Of a stretch of 64,000 nt of DNA, positions 9,080 through 17,835 are shown in pieces (position 1 is the stretch's first letter; each line of letters starts with the position of its first letter). The notes beneath the pieces were generated by a model. It saw nothing but the letters and a program-made list of their open reading frames with translations. It was not told the DNA's origin and did no database searches. The position numbers and the translations under genes are program-made. Source of the DNA: Candidatus Gastranaerophilales bacterium. Lineage in GTDB: Bacteria > Cyanobacteriota > Vampirovibrionia > Gastranaerophilales > Gastranaerophilaceae. The stretch covers positions 16,286 through 80,285 of the forward strand of contig CAAGGG010000015.1 in assembly GCA_900769355.1 (NCBI GenBank), read 5' to 3'.

Positions 9080-9118
9080 ATGAAAAGATCTGAGATTAGA
9101 AGGGCTTTCGGGGGGGGG
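9080..9118 (+). other. Pilin leader start with G9 tract (out of frame)
   Basis: ATG at 9080 opens a leader reading MKRSEIRRAF, then nine Gs (9110-9118). As read, the frame ends in a stop at about 9164. With 8 (or 11) Gs it would continue as GGGNREDARVALGS with no stop through to the prepilin at 9345-10064. The same RRA(F/L) + poly-G design starts the pilin at 14375. Confidence 0.75.
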
Positions 9119-9173
9119 CAATCGCGAAGACGCACGTGTAGCTTTAGGTTCGGCTGGTTTAGATGAAGCTAAG

Positions 9174-9199
9174 GTAGGTCGGCATTGCTATGCCGACAA
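9174..9199. repeat. REP family 3 (gtcggcattgctatgccgac) in pilin leader
   Basis: Palindrome GTCGGCAT-TGCT-ATGCCGAC after GTAG. Further copies at 18089-18110 and 32898-32922, and an interrupted one at 60449-60575. Here it is in frame within the extended pilin leader, and is followed by a CATTCTGAGCGTCAGCGAA repeat at 9280. Confidence 0.85.
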
Positions 9200-9344
9200 C
9201 GAAACTGATCTAGATGTCAGAAGTGAAGATGCAAAGTCTGTTACGGGAATTATTTCTGAAAATAGTAGCAATTCTTGTCATTCTGAGCGTCAGCGAAGGA
9301 ATTCAGCTGATTATTGTAATACAATTAAATTGAAAGGAATACAC

Positions 9345-10064
9345 ATGGATAACTTAAGCGAAACAGATCAAGCATCTACGCCTCTTGGTATCTTGGCATC
9401 TAAAAACCTAGCTGCTAAACGCGTCGCGTTTACCTTGGCTGAAGTTCTAATCACTCTCGGTATTATTGGCATTGTCGCGGCCCTAACCTTGCCTTCTGTA
9501 GTAGCAAATTACAAAGAAAAGCAACTCACTACTGCGTGGAAAAAGGCTTATTCAGATGTAGCCAATGCTACACTTTTGATGTCACAAAATAACGAAGATT
9601 TGTCAACAGAACAAAAAGTCGGAGAGGCTTTTGCAAAATATCTTAAAGTAGACAAAGTTTGTGACGCAAATAAAGGAGTTGAGCAAGGTTGTTGGAGAGA
9701 AAATGTTCGAATATATTACCCTAATGGTGCTTATAACTTCTATTCAGATCCTAGTAAATTAGGTGGTGGCTCTGTATGTATGACACTTACAAGTGGAGCT
9801 TTATTTTGTATTGATTGCGGTGGAAAAAATTCCATATTAATATTTGATGTTAATGGAATTTCAAAACCAAATACAAATGGAAAAGATATATTTTATGCCG
9901 TTTTTAACAGTGAGAAATATGCAATAAAACCGGCAAAAGGCCATGCTGTAGGCTGGGGAGCTGCGGATTGTGATAACTGGGTTGGTTGTACAGGAGGTGG
10001 CGATGGAACATGTAAAGGTGATTTCTATGGTTTTGGCTGTTCTGCAGAAAAACTGTTGAAATAA
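9345..10064 (+). CDS. Type IV pilin-like/pseudopilin protein
   Basis: 239 residues from the ATG at 9345, which has TTGAAAGGA before it. A leader of 27 residues ends KRVA, followed by the prepilin N-methylation helix FTLAEVLITLGIIGIVAALT; Glu5 of the mature form is present, and the residue before the cleavage Phe is Ala, not the usual Gly. The C-terminal domain has several Cys (CMTLTSGALFCIDCGG, CDNWVGCTGGG) and the family's IFDVNGISKPN segment. Exported and assembled by the type II secretion/type IV pilus machinery; pilT is at 15296. An upstream start at 9080 would add about 88 residues if its G tract were 8 instead of 9. Confidence 0.85.
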   Translation: MDNLSETDQASTPLGILASKNLAAKRVAFTLAEVLITLGIIGIVAALTLPSVVANYKEKQLTTAWKKAYSDVANATLLMSQNNEDLSTEQKVGEAFAKYLKVDKVCDANKGVEQGCWRENVRIYYPNGAYNFYSDPSKLGGGSVCMTLTSGALFCIDCGGKNSILIFDVNGISKPNTNGKDIFYAVFNSEKYAIKPAKGHAVGWGAADCDNWVGCTGGGDGTCKGDFYGFGCSAEKLLK

Positions 10065-10074
10065 GAATATTTAG

Positions 10075-10094
10075 GTTGGGCATACTTGCCCAAC
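10075..10094. repeat. TTGGGC-type palindrome between convergent genes
   Basis: GTTGGGC-ATACTT-GCCCAAC, same family as 5880-5903. Lies just after the pilin stop and before the end of era on the other strand; no T run, so its terminator role is uncertain. Confidence 0.75.
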
Positions 10095-10109
10095 ATCAAG
10101 ATATGTCTG

Positions 10110-11000
10110 TTATTTCTCGTTTTCATAGCCAAAGTTTTTCAATGAACTTTGTTTTTTGCGCCAGTCTTTGTCAATTTTTACTTCAAGACCTAAAAAGACC
10201 TTCTTTTCAACAATTTTTTCAAGTTCAAGTCGCGCTTCCGTACCGATTTTTTTTAGCAAACTTCCTCCCTTGCCTATCAAAATTCCTTTTTGGCTTTTTG
10301 TTTCGCAAAAAATTGAGGCATAAATTCTATCAATGTCGTCGCTTTCGGTGTAACTTTCGATTTTTACGGCAACAGAATGTGGAATTTCATCGGACGTGTT
10401 AAGCAAGATTTTTTCACGCACAACTTCTTCTGCTACATCGCGCATTGTTTCTTCTGTTACAACATCTTCCGGATATAGCAAATCCCCGTCAGGAAGCGAT
10501 TTGTAGATGTTTTTAATCAATGTGTCAATATTTCTGCCGGTTTTGGCGGAAATTTTTACAATCGGATAATTTTTTTCGAACAAAAGCTTGTAAGTCAGAA
10601 GATTTTGTTCGATTTTTTCAAGTTTTTTGACTTTATCGACTTTGTTCATAACAATAATTATCGGAATATTTGTCTGCAAAAGGTTTTGAGCAATCCATTT
10701 GTCACCCTTGCCTGCAGGTTCTGAACCGTCGACTAAAAACAGGATTAAATCAGCGTCCGGAACTGCGAGTTTCGATTCGTCAAGAAGAAATTCTCCCAGT
10801 TTGTTAAGTGGCTTATGCACGCCAGGGGTGTCAATAAATACGATTTGCCCTTGCTCTGTTGTGTAAATTCCTTTTATGCGTTTTCTTGTCGTTTGGGCTT
10901 TATCGGTTGCTATTACAATCTTTTGCCCCAAAATTTGGTTTAATAATGTTGATTTGCCCATATTCGGACGCCCGATAATTGCCGTAAATCCACTTTTCAT
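10110..11000 (-). CDS. era: GTPase Era
   Basis: 296 residues, normal size. GTP-binding protein needed for 16S rRNA maturation and 30S assembly. G1 GRPNMGKST at 10-18 (Met replaces the usual Val), G2 region TTRKRIKGIYT, G3 DTPGVHK, G4 NKVDK, SAKTG G5, then a C-terminal KH domain with IGKGGSLLKKIG and the RNA-binding stretch up to KIDKDWRKK. ATG at 11000 is preceded by GAGGA; a GTG four codons earlier is less likely. Confidence 0.96.
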   Translation of the reverse strand: MKSGFTAIIGRPNMGKSTLLNQILGQKIVIATDKAQTTRKRIKGIYTTEQGQIVFIDTPGVHKPLNKLGEFLLDESKLAVPDADLILFLVDGSEPAGKGDKWIAQNLLQTNIPIIIVMNKVDKVKKLEKIEQNLLTYKLLFEKNYPIVKISAKTGRNIDTLIKNIYKSLPDGDLLYPEDVVTEETMRDVAEEVVREKILLNTSDEIPHSVAVKIESYTESDDIDRIYASIFCETKSQKGILIGKGGSLLKKIGTEARLELEKIVEKKVFLGLEVKIDKDWRKKQSSLKNFGYENEK

Positions 11001-11179
11001 GCTTGTCCTCACTGATTTCTTTTAGAGAAATTCAATCTCTTGGTTTAGATAATGATTCGAATTTTATGTTATAATTATGAACAAATTGTAACATAAAAAG
11101 TATAAAAAATTAACAAATTGGCAATTTTTGCAATCTCAAAGTATTATATATAATATAGGGAAAAATTTAACGGTAGAAA

Positions 11180-13123
11180 ATGGTAGTAAATAAATCTAAT
11201 ACGATTGGTATAGCTTTATTATTGGCACTTGCTTTAACGCCTGTGGCGACTGTCGCTAATGGCGGAAATAATCTTGTTCAATTGGATTTGAAAAAAGCTT
11301 CGAATAATTCCGTTAATGTTACGTTGTTCACCTCAAACGGCTATAATGATAACGTTATGGTGCGTAAAAAATCTGACAACAAATATGTTATTTTAATCCC
11401 TAAGGTTCAAAGTTCTGGTTATAGTGCATCAAGCTTGAATGGCGTAAGAGACTTGGTTTCTAATGTTGATGTAAAAACGGTGAACGATACAAGCGGCGGT
11501 TATACAAAAGTTACTTTAATTACGACAAAACCGCTTGATATTAAAACTTCTGCTCAAAAAAGTACTCCTATAACCGCAGAACAAAAGGAATATAAAACCC
11601 TTATTGCACAAGCGAATGCGGTTAAAAATAATATTGGAAAACAAGAGCCTCAACAACATAAGGTTCAAAAAACAGAAGTTACTGTAAACAAAGCTCCTGT
11701 ACAACCTCAAAAAACTCAAGTTCAGAATAAAAAAGCTGAAACTAAATCTGCAACTGCGCCAAAACAAGAGGTTAATCCAGAGAAACAAGTTACAAAAGAC
11801 AGACAAGTTCGCCGTGAGCAACTTTCAAACTGGATAAATGAAGTGAAACAGGAAAAACAAGCTCAAAATGTTGATGCGCAAGTTCCAAAAACTGACATTT
11901 CATCAAATGTTCCGACTGCACCAATTACTTCTGCTGAGCCTGTAAAAGACATTTCGGAAATGACACAACCGGAAGCTAACAAGGGCTCTGTGTTGCATAA
12001 GATTAAAAACAAAGTTTCAAACGGTGTGCATAAAGCTGTAAAACCTCTAAAATATTCTATTTTGGCGATTTTAGGCTTGATTATTTTGTCTAAGTTGTTT
12101 AGAGGTGTAAAAAATACGGCTCAAGCTGTACAATCTTCATTTGTTGAACAGCTGGAACAAAATCGTATGGAAGCTGAAAATACAGGTGCTAATAGTCTTG
12201 CTGATGAAGAAGGAATTTCTTGGCAGGAAAGATATCAACGATATCTTGACAAATCTGCAAAACCTGTTCGTAGGGCTAATAATCAAGGAAATTATGCTTT
12301 TATAAAAACACCTGCAGAACCTGTTCGCAAGTTGAACAAAAAACGTCAGGATTTAGAAAGAATGGTGCAAGATGTTGCAGCTGCAAAATTCCCTGATATT
12401 GAACCGGAAATTGTTGAAAGTGAAGATAGTGCAATTTCTAAAACTATTAAGTTTAAAGCTTTTGATAGGCATGCATCTCTTGATATGTCAAGCCGTGACA
12501 AGATTAAAAGTAGATTTAAAAAGTATGAAAACGAGTTGCCTTTGCACGAACAAAGAAATATTGAACTAGGTAAATCTGCTTTGCATGCTAACAAAAGACG
12601 TTTGAAAGATGCAAATCTAGATGTTGCAGATGTTGACAAGACCCCAAGAATTAAATACAAACCGCAAGAATACATAATGTCATCAGCTGATGAGCTTTTC
12701 TCGATTATTGATAAAGAAAATGCCGAAAGACAAGCAAAATTGGATATGGCAAAAGCTGAATTGGCGAAAAATAATGTAGTTCAGGCGCAAGCAGAAGAAG
12801 TTAAACGTCCTGCGCGTCAAACAAATCCTATTGCACAAACTAGAAAAGAAACAAAAGATTCATATCTAAATGGTTTGATTGTGAAATCAGGCTACAATAT
12901 CGACCAAAACAAAGGTTTTTATATAGTGAACCTTGACGGCAAGTCAGCTTTGATTGGGAAGGTTAATGACGAAGTGTTCGTATTGAAAAAATTTGATAAA
13001 AACGTTACAAACCCTATCCAAGTAAGACATGATAATGCAAATGTTTATATGGTAAAAGCCGGTGACTTCAAGTCTTTGGTGGAAGTAAACAGTGACAAAA
13101 TGGGTGTTTTAATCGAGTTATAG
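11180..13123 (+). CDS. Secreted/membrane protein with AMIN-like N-terminal domain
   Basis: 647 residues. A signal peptide-like start (IGIALLLALALTPVATVANG) is followed by about 110 residues of beta-rich sequence (VNVTLFTSNGYNDNVMVRKK, YTKVTLITTKPLDI) resembling AMIN domains of PilQ and amidases, which bind the cell wall. Then comes a K/Q/P-rich linker (about 150-270), a membrane helix (YSILAILGLIILSKLF, near 293-308), and a long charged helical part. The final 90 residues (DSYLNGLIVKSGYNI...FYIVNLDGKSALIG) look like a small folded domain. Function unknown; a link to pili or envelope is inferred only from the AMIN-like part and the neighbouring pilins. Confidence 0.65.
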   Translation: MVVNKSNTIGIALLLALALTPVATVANGGNNLVQLDLKKASNNSVNVTLFTSNGYNDNVMVRKKSDNKYVILIPKVQSSGYSASSLNGVRDLVSNVDVKTVNDTSGGYTKVTLITTKPLDIKTSAQKSTPITAEQKEYKTLIAQANAVKNNIGKQEPQQHKVQKTEVTVNKAPVQPQKTQVQNKKAETKSATAPKQEVNPEKQVTKDRQVRREQLSNWINEVKQEKQAQNVDAQVPKTDISSNVPTAPITSAEPVKDISEMTQPEANKGSVLHKIKNKVSNGVHKAVKPLKYSILAILGLIILSKLFRGVKNTAQAVQSSFVEQLEQNRMEAENTGANSLADEEGISWQERYQRYLDKSAKPVRRANNQGNYAFIKTPAEPVRKLNKKRQDLERMVQDVAAAKFPDIEPEIVESEDSAISKTIKFKAFDRHASLDMSSRDKIKSRFKKYENELPLHEQRNIELGKSALHANKRRLKDANLDVADVDKTPRIKYKPQEYIMSSADELFSIIDKENAERQAKLDMAKAELAKNNVVQAQAEEVKRPARQTNPIAQTRKETKDSYLNGLIVKSGYNIDQNKGFYIVNLDGKSALIGKVNDEVFVLKKFDKNVTNPIQVRHDNANVYMVKAGDFKSLVEVNSDKMGVLIEL

Positions 13124-13154
13124 TAACTCAAATTGGCAAATGAAGAGAGCGTAA

Positions 13155-14300
13155 ATGAAGATTTTTGGTAAAACCAATTGCATAAAGAAATTTTTGCCTG
13201 CGTTGATTGCGTGTGTACTGATTTTTAGTGGGTGTGCGCAGAAGGATAACCGTACGACTCTTGAATTTGCAAGTTGGGGTTCAAAGTCAGAAGTTGATAT
13301 TTTGAAACCGATTTTGGCGAATTATGAAAAGGAAAATCCTGATATTAAAATCGATTTTATGCATATTCCGCAGAATTATTTTCAAAAAATTCATTTACTT
13401 TTTGCATCAAATACCGCGCCTGATGTGATTTTCATAAATAATTTGTATCTGCCTATTTATGCAAATGCCGGTTTATTAGAAGAATTTCAGCCTAGTGACG
13501 AATATTTTCCGCAAGCACTTGGAGCGTTGAGTTGGAAAGGGAAGTTGTACGCTATTCCCAGAGATGTGTCAAATTTGGTAGTTTATTACAATAAGGATTT
13601 GTTTGATAAAAAAGGTGTGTCGTATCCGCAAGCCGGCTGGACTTTTTGGGATTTTCTGAATGTGGCACAAAAAATGACTGATAAAACAACTTTTGGAGTG
13701 AGCTTTGAGGAAGAACCACTGTTTTATCTCCCGTATTTGATGAGTAATGGCGGCGGTTTTTTGCCGGAAGAACTTGTAAAGCCTGAGTCGCAGCAAAGTT
13801 TAGATTTTTATGCGGATTTGAGAAATAAATACCATGTTGCACCGAAAAAGGCAGAAAGTGCGAGTGCGACAATGGGGCAGATGTTTTTGCAAGAGAAATT
13901 AGCAATGTATGTTTCAGGTCGCTGGGTTGTACCAAAGTTTAGGGAAGGCGCAACTTTTGACTGGGATATTGCACCGTTCCCGAATGGTAGTGTCGGAAAT
14001 GTTGTTCCGCTTGATGCATCAGGTTGGGCAATTGCAAAATCATCTAAACATAAGGCGGAAGCCAAAAAGTTTGTTGAATATTTGGCATCAAAAGAAAATA
14101 GTGAAAAATTTGTGGCAAGTGGGTTGATAGTGCCGGCAAGGAGAGATGCTGCAAGCAAGATTGTTGATGGGCAAAAACCGAAGAACTCAAAAGTTTTTTT
14201 AGACGTCATAAAAACGTCTAAACCAACGCCTGTAACGGTTAATTACAGAGAGATTACGGATAAATTGAAAAAAGATATGGAAGCACGGTTTAATAATTAA
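13155..14300 (+). CDS. ABC transporter sugar-binding lipoprotein (family 1 solute-binding protein)
   Basis: 381 residues. Lipobox LIFSGC with lipidated Cys27 after a hydrophobic signal, then the SBP family 1 fold: LEFASWGSKSEVDILKPI, FASNTAPDVIFINNLYLPIYANAG, LYAIPRDVSNLVVYYNKDLF, and DWDIAPFPNG...GWAIAKSSKHKAEAKKFVEYL. These match the MalE/UgpB-type binding proteins for sugars and oligosaccharides. No permease or ATPase gene is adjacent, so the partner components must be elsewhere. Gene starts 31 bases after the previous stop and could be co-transcribed. Confidence 0.87.
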   Translation: MKIFGKTNCIKKFLPALIACVLIFSGCAQKDNRTTLEFASWGSKSEVDILKPILANYEKENPDIKIDFMHIPQNYFQKIHLLFASNTAPDVIFINNLYLPIYANAGLLEEFQPSDEYFPQALGALSWKGKLYAIPRDVSNLVVYYNKDLFDKKGVSYPQAGWTFWDFLNVAQKMTDKTTFGVSFEEEPLFYLPYLMSNGGGFLPEELVKPESQQSLDFYADLRNKYHVAPKKAESASATMGQMFLQEKLAMYVSGRWVVPKFREGATFDWDIAPFPNGSVGNVVPLDASGWAIAKSSKHKAEAKKFVEYLASKENSEKFVASGLIVPARRDAASKIVDGQKPKNSKVFLDVIKTSKPTPVTVNYREITDKLKKDMEARFNN

Positions 14301-14374
14301 TGATGTAAATGGTTGAATTACTACAGGAAATATGTTAAACTTAGATTGTAACTATATAGAAAGAGAGGAAATTT

Positions 14375-15153
14375 ATGTTTGAAGAATTAAGAAGAGCCCT
14401 CGGGGGGGGGGCAAGCGTCTAGCTTTTACCCTTGCTGAAGTCCTAATAACATTGGGTATCATTGGAGTTGTTGCGGTAATAACCTTGCCGACATTAATTA
14501 AGAATTACCAAAAACAAGTTTGGGTTAATCAGTTGAAAAAAGAAGTAAGTGTTTTGCAAAATGCAGTAAGGACTATAATTGCAACAGAAGGAGTTGAAAA
14601 TTTTTTTGATACCAGTTTTTTCGAACGTAAAAATTGTCAAGAAGGTTATTTCTGTTATAAAAGACATTTAGAAAAATTGAATTTAAAAATTGTTGGGCAG
14701 AATAAGCACAGTGGTTATTGTGCGCAGTCCGATTGTACAATAACAATTTATTATTTAGCAGATGGTGCTAGTGTAGGTGTTGCATTCGCAGATGGATTTG
14801 CTTATAGTAGTGTCAATGATGTAGAAAGTACTACGTTTTTTGTTGATGTAAATGGGGATAAAGGTCCAAATAAATCGAATAGAGATCAATTTACTTTTAA
14901 ACTTGACAATTATGGACAAATTGTATCCTCAGGTGACTTAGATATTAGTGATGAAGCCTTTGCAGAGCTAGTTGAAATGTGTAAAGAAGACCCAGATTCT
15001 TGTCAAGCCATTTTCGGAACAACAAATATTACAAAAGGTCATATTAATAAGTGGTTATCGGATATTAGGGGCTCAAATTGTTCTGATACGGATCGTGCAG
15101 AAAATTTTTGTACAGATTTGATTATGCAAAGTGGTTGGAAGATGAATTATTAA
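14375..15153 (+). pseudogene. Pseudopilin gene interrupted at a G10 tract (phase-off or broken)
   Basis: ATG at 14375 has AGAGAGGAAA before it and reads MFEELRRAL into ten Gs (14402-14411); as read, the frame stops at a TAG at 14426. In the other frame the sequence right after the tract gives KRLAFTLAEVLITLGIIGVV and a complete pilin to 15153 with NGDKGPNKSNRDQF and a Cys-rich end. With 8 or 11 Gs the two join into one protein of about 259 residues. There is no Shine-Dalgarno start behind the tract, so as read the prepilin signal cannot be made. The body is free of stops, which argues against old decay. Confidence 0.75.
14402..14411 (+). repeat. Poly-G tract (G10) in pilin gene
   Basis: Mononucleotide run inside codons for the RRAL-GGG leader. 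Same relative place as the G9 tract at 9110-9118. Such runs slip readily during replication. Confidence 0.85.
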
Positions 15154-15156
15154 TAA

Positions 15157-15208
15157 TGCGAACTTATAAGTTCGCAAATTAAATGGTGTCGGGGTCTCTA
15201 CCCCGACA
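15157..15208. repeat. Two palindromes after the pilin gene
   Basis: A perfect 20-base palindrome TGCGAACTTATAAGTTCGCA (15157-15176) followed by a REP-like hairpin GTCGGGG-TCTCTA-CCCCGAC (15188-15207), related to the unit at 3578. They lie between convergent pilin and pilT genes and may end transcription. Confidence 0.75.
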
Positions 15209-15295
15209 TTGTTAATTAATGATAGGTTAAATCTAAACAACAAGAAAAAAGGTGAAAGCTCGAGCTATCACCCATTATAGCAATGAAAGGAGCTG

Positions 15296-16372
15296 CTATA
15301 GAGATCTTGTATTCAATAATCTTTTCAATTCATCTGGTCTTGATGTCTTGGACAAAGCGTCTTCCATAGTAATTAGGCGTTGGTTATATAGGTTTGCAAG
15401 TGCCATTTCAAGGGTTTGCATTCCCAAACCTTGGTTCATTTGAATTGTTGAATAAATTTGTGCGGCTTTGGCTTCTCGAATAAGGTTTGCAATCGCAGGG
15501 GTTACAAGCATTATTTCTTGAGCCATTACACGACCTTTTTTAGTGCCGTCAGGTTGAACTTTTTGCAACAAGGTTTGTGCAAATACTGCAACAAGTGAGT
15601 TTGCAAGTTGTACACGGATTTGTTGCTGTTGCCCTTCAGGGAAAACGTCGATGATACGGTCGATTGTTTGTGCTGCAGAAGATGTGTGCAAGGTCCCGAA
15701 TACCAAGTGACCTGTTTCTGCGGCAGTCAAAGCCAAAGCAATTGTTTCGTGGTCACGCATCTCACCTACAAGTATGATATCAGGGTCTTCACGAAGTGCT
15801 GATTTTAAGGCGTTTGCAAAAGATCTTGTGTCCATTCCGAGTTCACGTTGGTGAACAATACTTTGCTTAGATGTATGAACGAATTCTATCGGGTCTTCGA
15901 TTGTCAAAATATGCTCAGCTCTGTTTGTGTTGATGTAGTCAATCATTGCCGCAAGGGTTGTTGATTTACCTGAACCTGTAGGACCTGTTACAAGAATAAG
16001 TCCTCTTGGTTTGTCTGCTGTTTTTCTGACAATTTCAGGAAGCCCGAGTTTGTCGAATGACGGAACGATTGACGTAATCGTTCTGAATGCAGCGGCATAG
16101 TTGCCTTTATCTTTATAGAAGTTTACCCTGAAACGGCTCAAACCTTCAATCCCGTAAGAAAAGTCGAGTTCCCAGTTTTGTTCCAGCGTACGTCTTTGCT
16201 CGTTTGAAAGCATTGGGAAGAGTAAAGTCTCAACGTCATCAGGGCTAAGAGGTGGCATATCGTATCTCTTTAATGTCCCGTCAATACGTGCTGCAGGTGG
16301 TAAATTCGCGGAAATGTGTAAGTCGGAACCTCCGTCTGCTACAAGTTTTTCTAGTAATTCTTCTATAAGCAT
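15296..16372 (-). CDS. pilT: Twitching motility ATPase PilT
   Basis: 358 residues, normal size. Hexameric ATPase that retracts type IV pili. Walker A GPTGSGKST at 130-138, Asp box (VGEMRDHETI), His box (FGTLHTSSA), and the PilT-specific AIRNLIRE region seen here as AIANLIREAK with Ala for Arg. Preceded by an 84-residue gene 7 bases upstream, likely the same operon. Together with the many pseudopilins in this window it indicates a working retractile pilus; pilB, pilC and pilQ are not in the window. Confidence 0.95.
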   Translation of the reverse strand: MLIEELLEKLVADGGSDLHISANLPPAARIDGTLKRYDMPPLSPDDVETLLFPMLSNEQRRTLEQNWELDFSYGIEGLSRFRVNFYKDKGNYAAAFRTITSIVPSFDKLGLPEIVRKTADKPRGLILVTGPTGSGKSTTLAAMIDYINTNRAEHILTIEDPIEFVHTSKQSIVHQRELGMDTRSFANALKSALREDPDIILVGEMRDHETIALALTAAETGHLVFGTLHTSSAAQTIDRIIDVFPEGQQQQIRVQLANSLVAVFAQTLLQKVQPDGTKKGRVMAQEIMLVTPAIANLIREAKAAQIYSTIQMNQGLGMQTLEMALANLYNQRLITMEDALSKTSRPDELKRLLNTRSL

Positions 16373-16379
16373 TCTCTAA

Positions 16380-16634
16380 TTATCCTTCCTGAAAATTCAT
16401 AAAAGCATCATCTTCTTTTGCTGCAAGTTCTATCAAAGCATAAGTCATATAGGCTCCGAGTGCAACCGCTTTTGGATCAAGATTGGTTTTTGTTGCAGCT
16501 TCAATTATGGCAGTATTAATTTCAGGATTTTCGTCCTTTACGTAATGAATCATCTTTTTTCGCCAAGTTGGCATGTCTTTGAATATTTCGCTGAATGCCG
16601 CAGCTGCATTTTCTTCCGATACTATTGGTAACAT
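16380..16634 (-). CDS. Small unknown protein upstream of pilT
   Basis: 84 residues, acidic at the C-terminus, helical, no signal or membrane segment (MLPIVSEENAAAAFSEIF ... KAVALGAYMTYALIELAAKE). Seven bases separate its stop from the pilT start, so it is almost certainly co-transcribed and may serve pilus function. Family not recognised. Confidence 0.7.
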   Translation of the reverse strand: MLPIVSEENAAAAFSEIFKDMPTWRKKMIHYVKDENPEINTAIIEAATKTNLDPKAVALGAYMTYALIELAAKEDDAFMNFQEG

Positions 16635-16716
16635 GATAGTCCTTATATTATTTTTTTCATTATATAAGAAATTTTAACAATAGTCTACAAAAAATTTTAA
16701 AATCATATATTTGGGG

Positions 16717-16722
16717 TATAAT
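16717..16722 (+). promoter_or_regulatory. TATAAT box directly before recF (leaderless-type)
   Basis: Perfect -10 hexamer with only 6 bases to the recF ATG at 16729 and no Shine-Dalgarno. The -35 region is weak (ATTTTA-like). Confidence 0.5.
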
Positions 16723-16728
16723 TTTTTT

Positions 16729-17835
16729 ATGAGATTAAGGGATTTAAAGCTGACAAATTATAGGAATTGCAAGGATTTAGGGCTGAATTTAGAATCTAAA
16801 AAAATTCTTATAATCGGTAAAAATGCGCAAGGAAAAACGAACATTCTTGAAAGTATTTATTTCTTGTCGACTTTGAAAACTCCAAGAACTTCAAATAATA
16901 TAGAGCTAATTAATTTTGATGCGGAAAAAGCTGAGATTAATTGTAACATGTTGAAGGCCGAAACCGACGTGGAGCTTGATTATACTTATTCTCGAGAGAA
17001 AAAACGTGAACTTGCAATAAATAAGGTTAAGACGACTCCGAAGAATTTTAAATCGGTTTTAAAAACAGTTTTATTTTCAACGGCAGATCTGCTTTTGTTG
17101 CGCGGAAATCCTTCCGATAGGCGAGATTGGCTAGATAGAGCAATTTCGCAAGTTTATCCGGCTTATGATGACAGACTTTCAAAATATGACAAAATCCGAA
17201 TTCAAAAAAATAATCTTTTGAAAGACTATCTGAAAACCGGTAATCTTAACGAAACATTACTAGATGTTTACAATGAACAGTTGGTGATTACGGGGAGTAA
17301 TATAATCTATCTGAGAATTAAGTTTTTGAAAGAAATTGAACGTATTGCCTCTGAAAAACATCATATTATAAGTGAAACGGAGAAATTGGAAATTAAGTAT
17401 GACTGTTCGTTTTTGAATATGGAAACAGAATTAGAAGCGATTGCAAGTGCTTTTCATCAGTCGTTAGTGGAGCGAAAAATAGAAGAAGCTCGTCGAGGAC
17501 AAGCCTGTGTCGGACCGCATCGAGATGATATTATTTTTTATATAAATGGAAATGAGGCGACGAAATTCGCTTCTCAAGGGCAACAAAGGACGGTTGTTTT
17601 GGCACTGAAACTCTCCGAACTTGATATTATTACAGCAAAAACCGGAGATGAGCCTGTCTTACTTTTAGATGATGTTTTGGCAGAATTGGACGACTTGCGC
17701 CAGAATTATTTGTTAAAATCTATTTCTGAAAACACTCAGACTATAATAACTTCTGTCGATACTGTACTTTTTGAAGAAGAATTTTTGAAAGACGTGAAGA
17801 TTTATAAGATTGAGAATGGGTGTATAAGTAGCTAG
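16729..17835 (+). CDS. recF: DNA replication/repair protein RecF
   Basis: 368 residues. SMC-like ATPase that loads RecA at single-strand gaps. Walker A GKNAQGKTN near 30-38 (the RecF-type GxNxxGKT), signature SQGQQRTVVLALKLSE, and Walker B PVLLLDDVLAELD. N-terminus MRLRDLKLTNYRNC is typical. The ATG at 16729 is preferred; the frame also opens at a TTG at 16711, which would overlap the -10 box. Not beside dnaA, dnaN or gyrB here, although some of these are frequent neighbours elsewhere. Confidence 0.94.
   Translation: MRLRDLKLTNYRNCKDLGLNLESKKILIIGKNAQGKTNILESIYFLSTLKTPRTSNNIELINFDAEKAEINCNMLKAETDVELDYTYSREKKRELAINKVKTTPKNFKSVLKTVLFSTADLLLLRGNPSDRRDWLDRAISQVYPAYDDRLSKYDKIRIQKNNLLKDYLKTGNLNETLLDVYNEQLVITGSNIIYLRIKFLKEIERIASEKHHIISETEKLEIKYDCSFLNMETELEAIASAFHQSLVERKIEEARRGQACVGPHRDDIIFYINGNEATKFASQGQQRTVVLALKLSELDIITAKTGDEPVLLLDDVLAELDDLRQNYLLKSISENTQTIITSVDTVLFEEEFLKDVKIYKIENGCISS

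Noticed and set aside
8915..9121. 69-codon upstream extension of ppdK (MPPPESPSNLRS...)
   Set aside because: It is the complement of the pilin leader with its G tract; the ATG at 8914 has a strong Shine-Dalgarno and gives the normal PPDK N-terminus.
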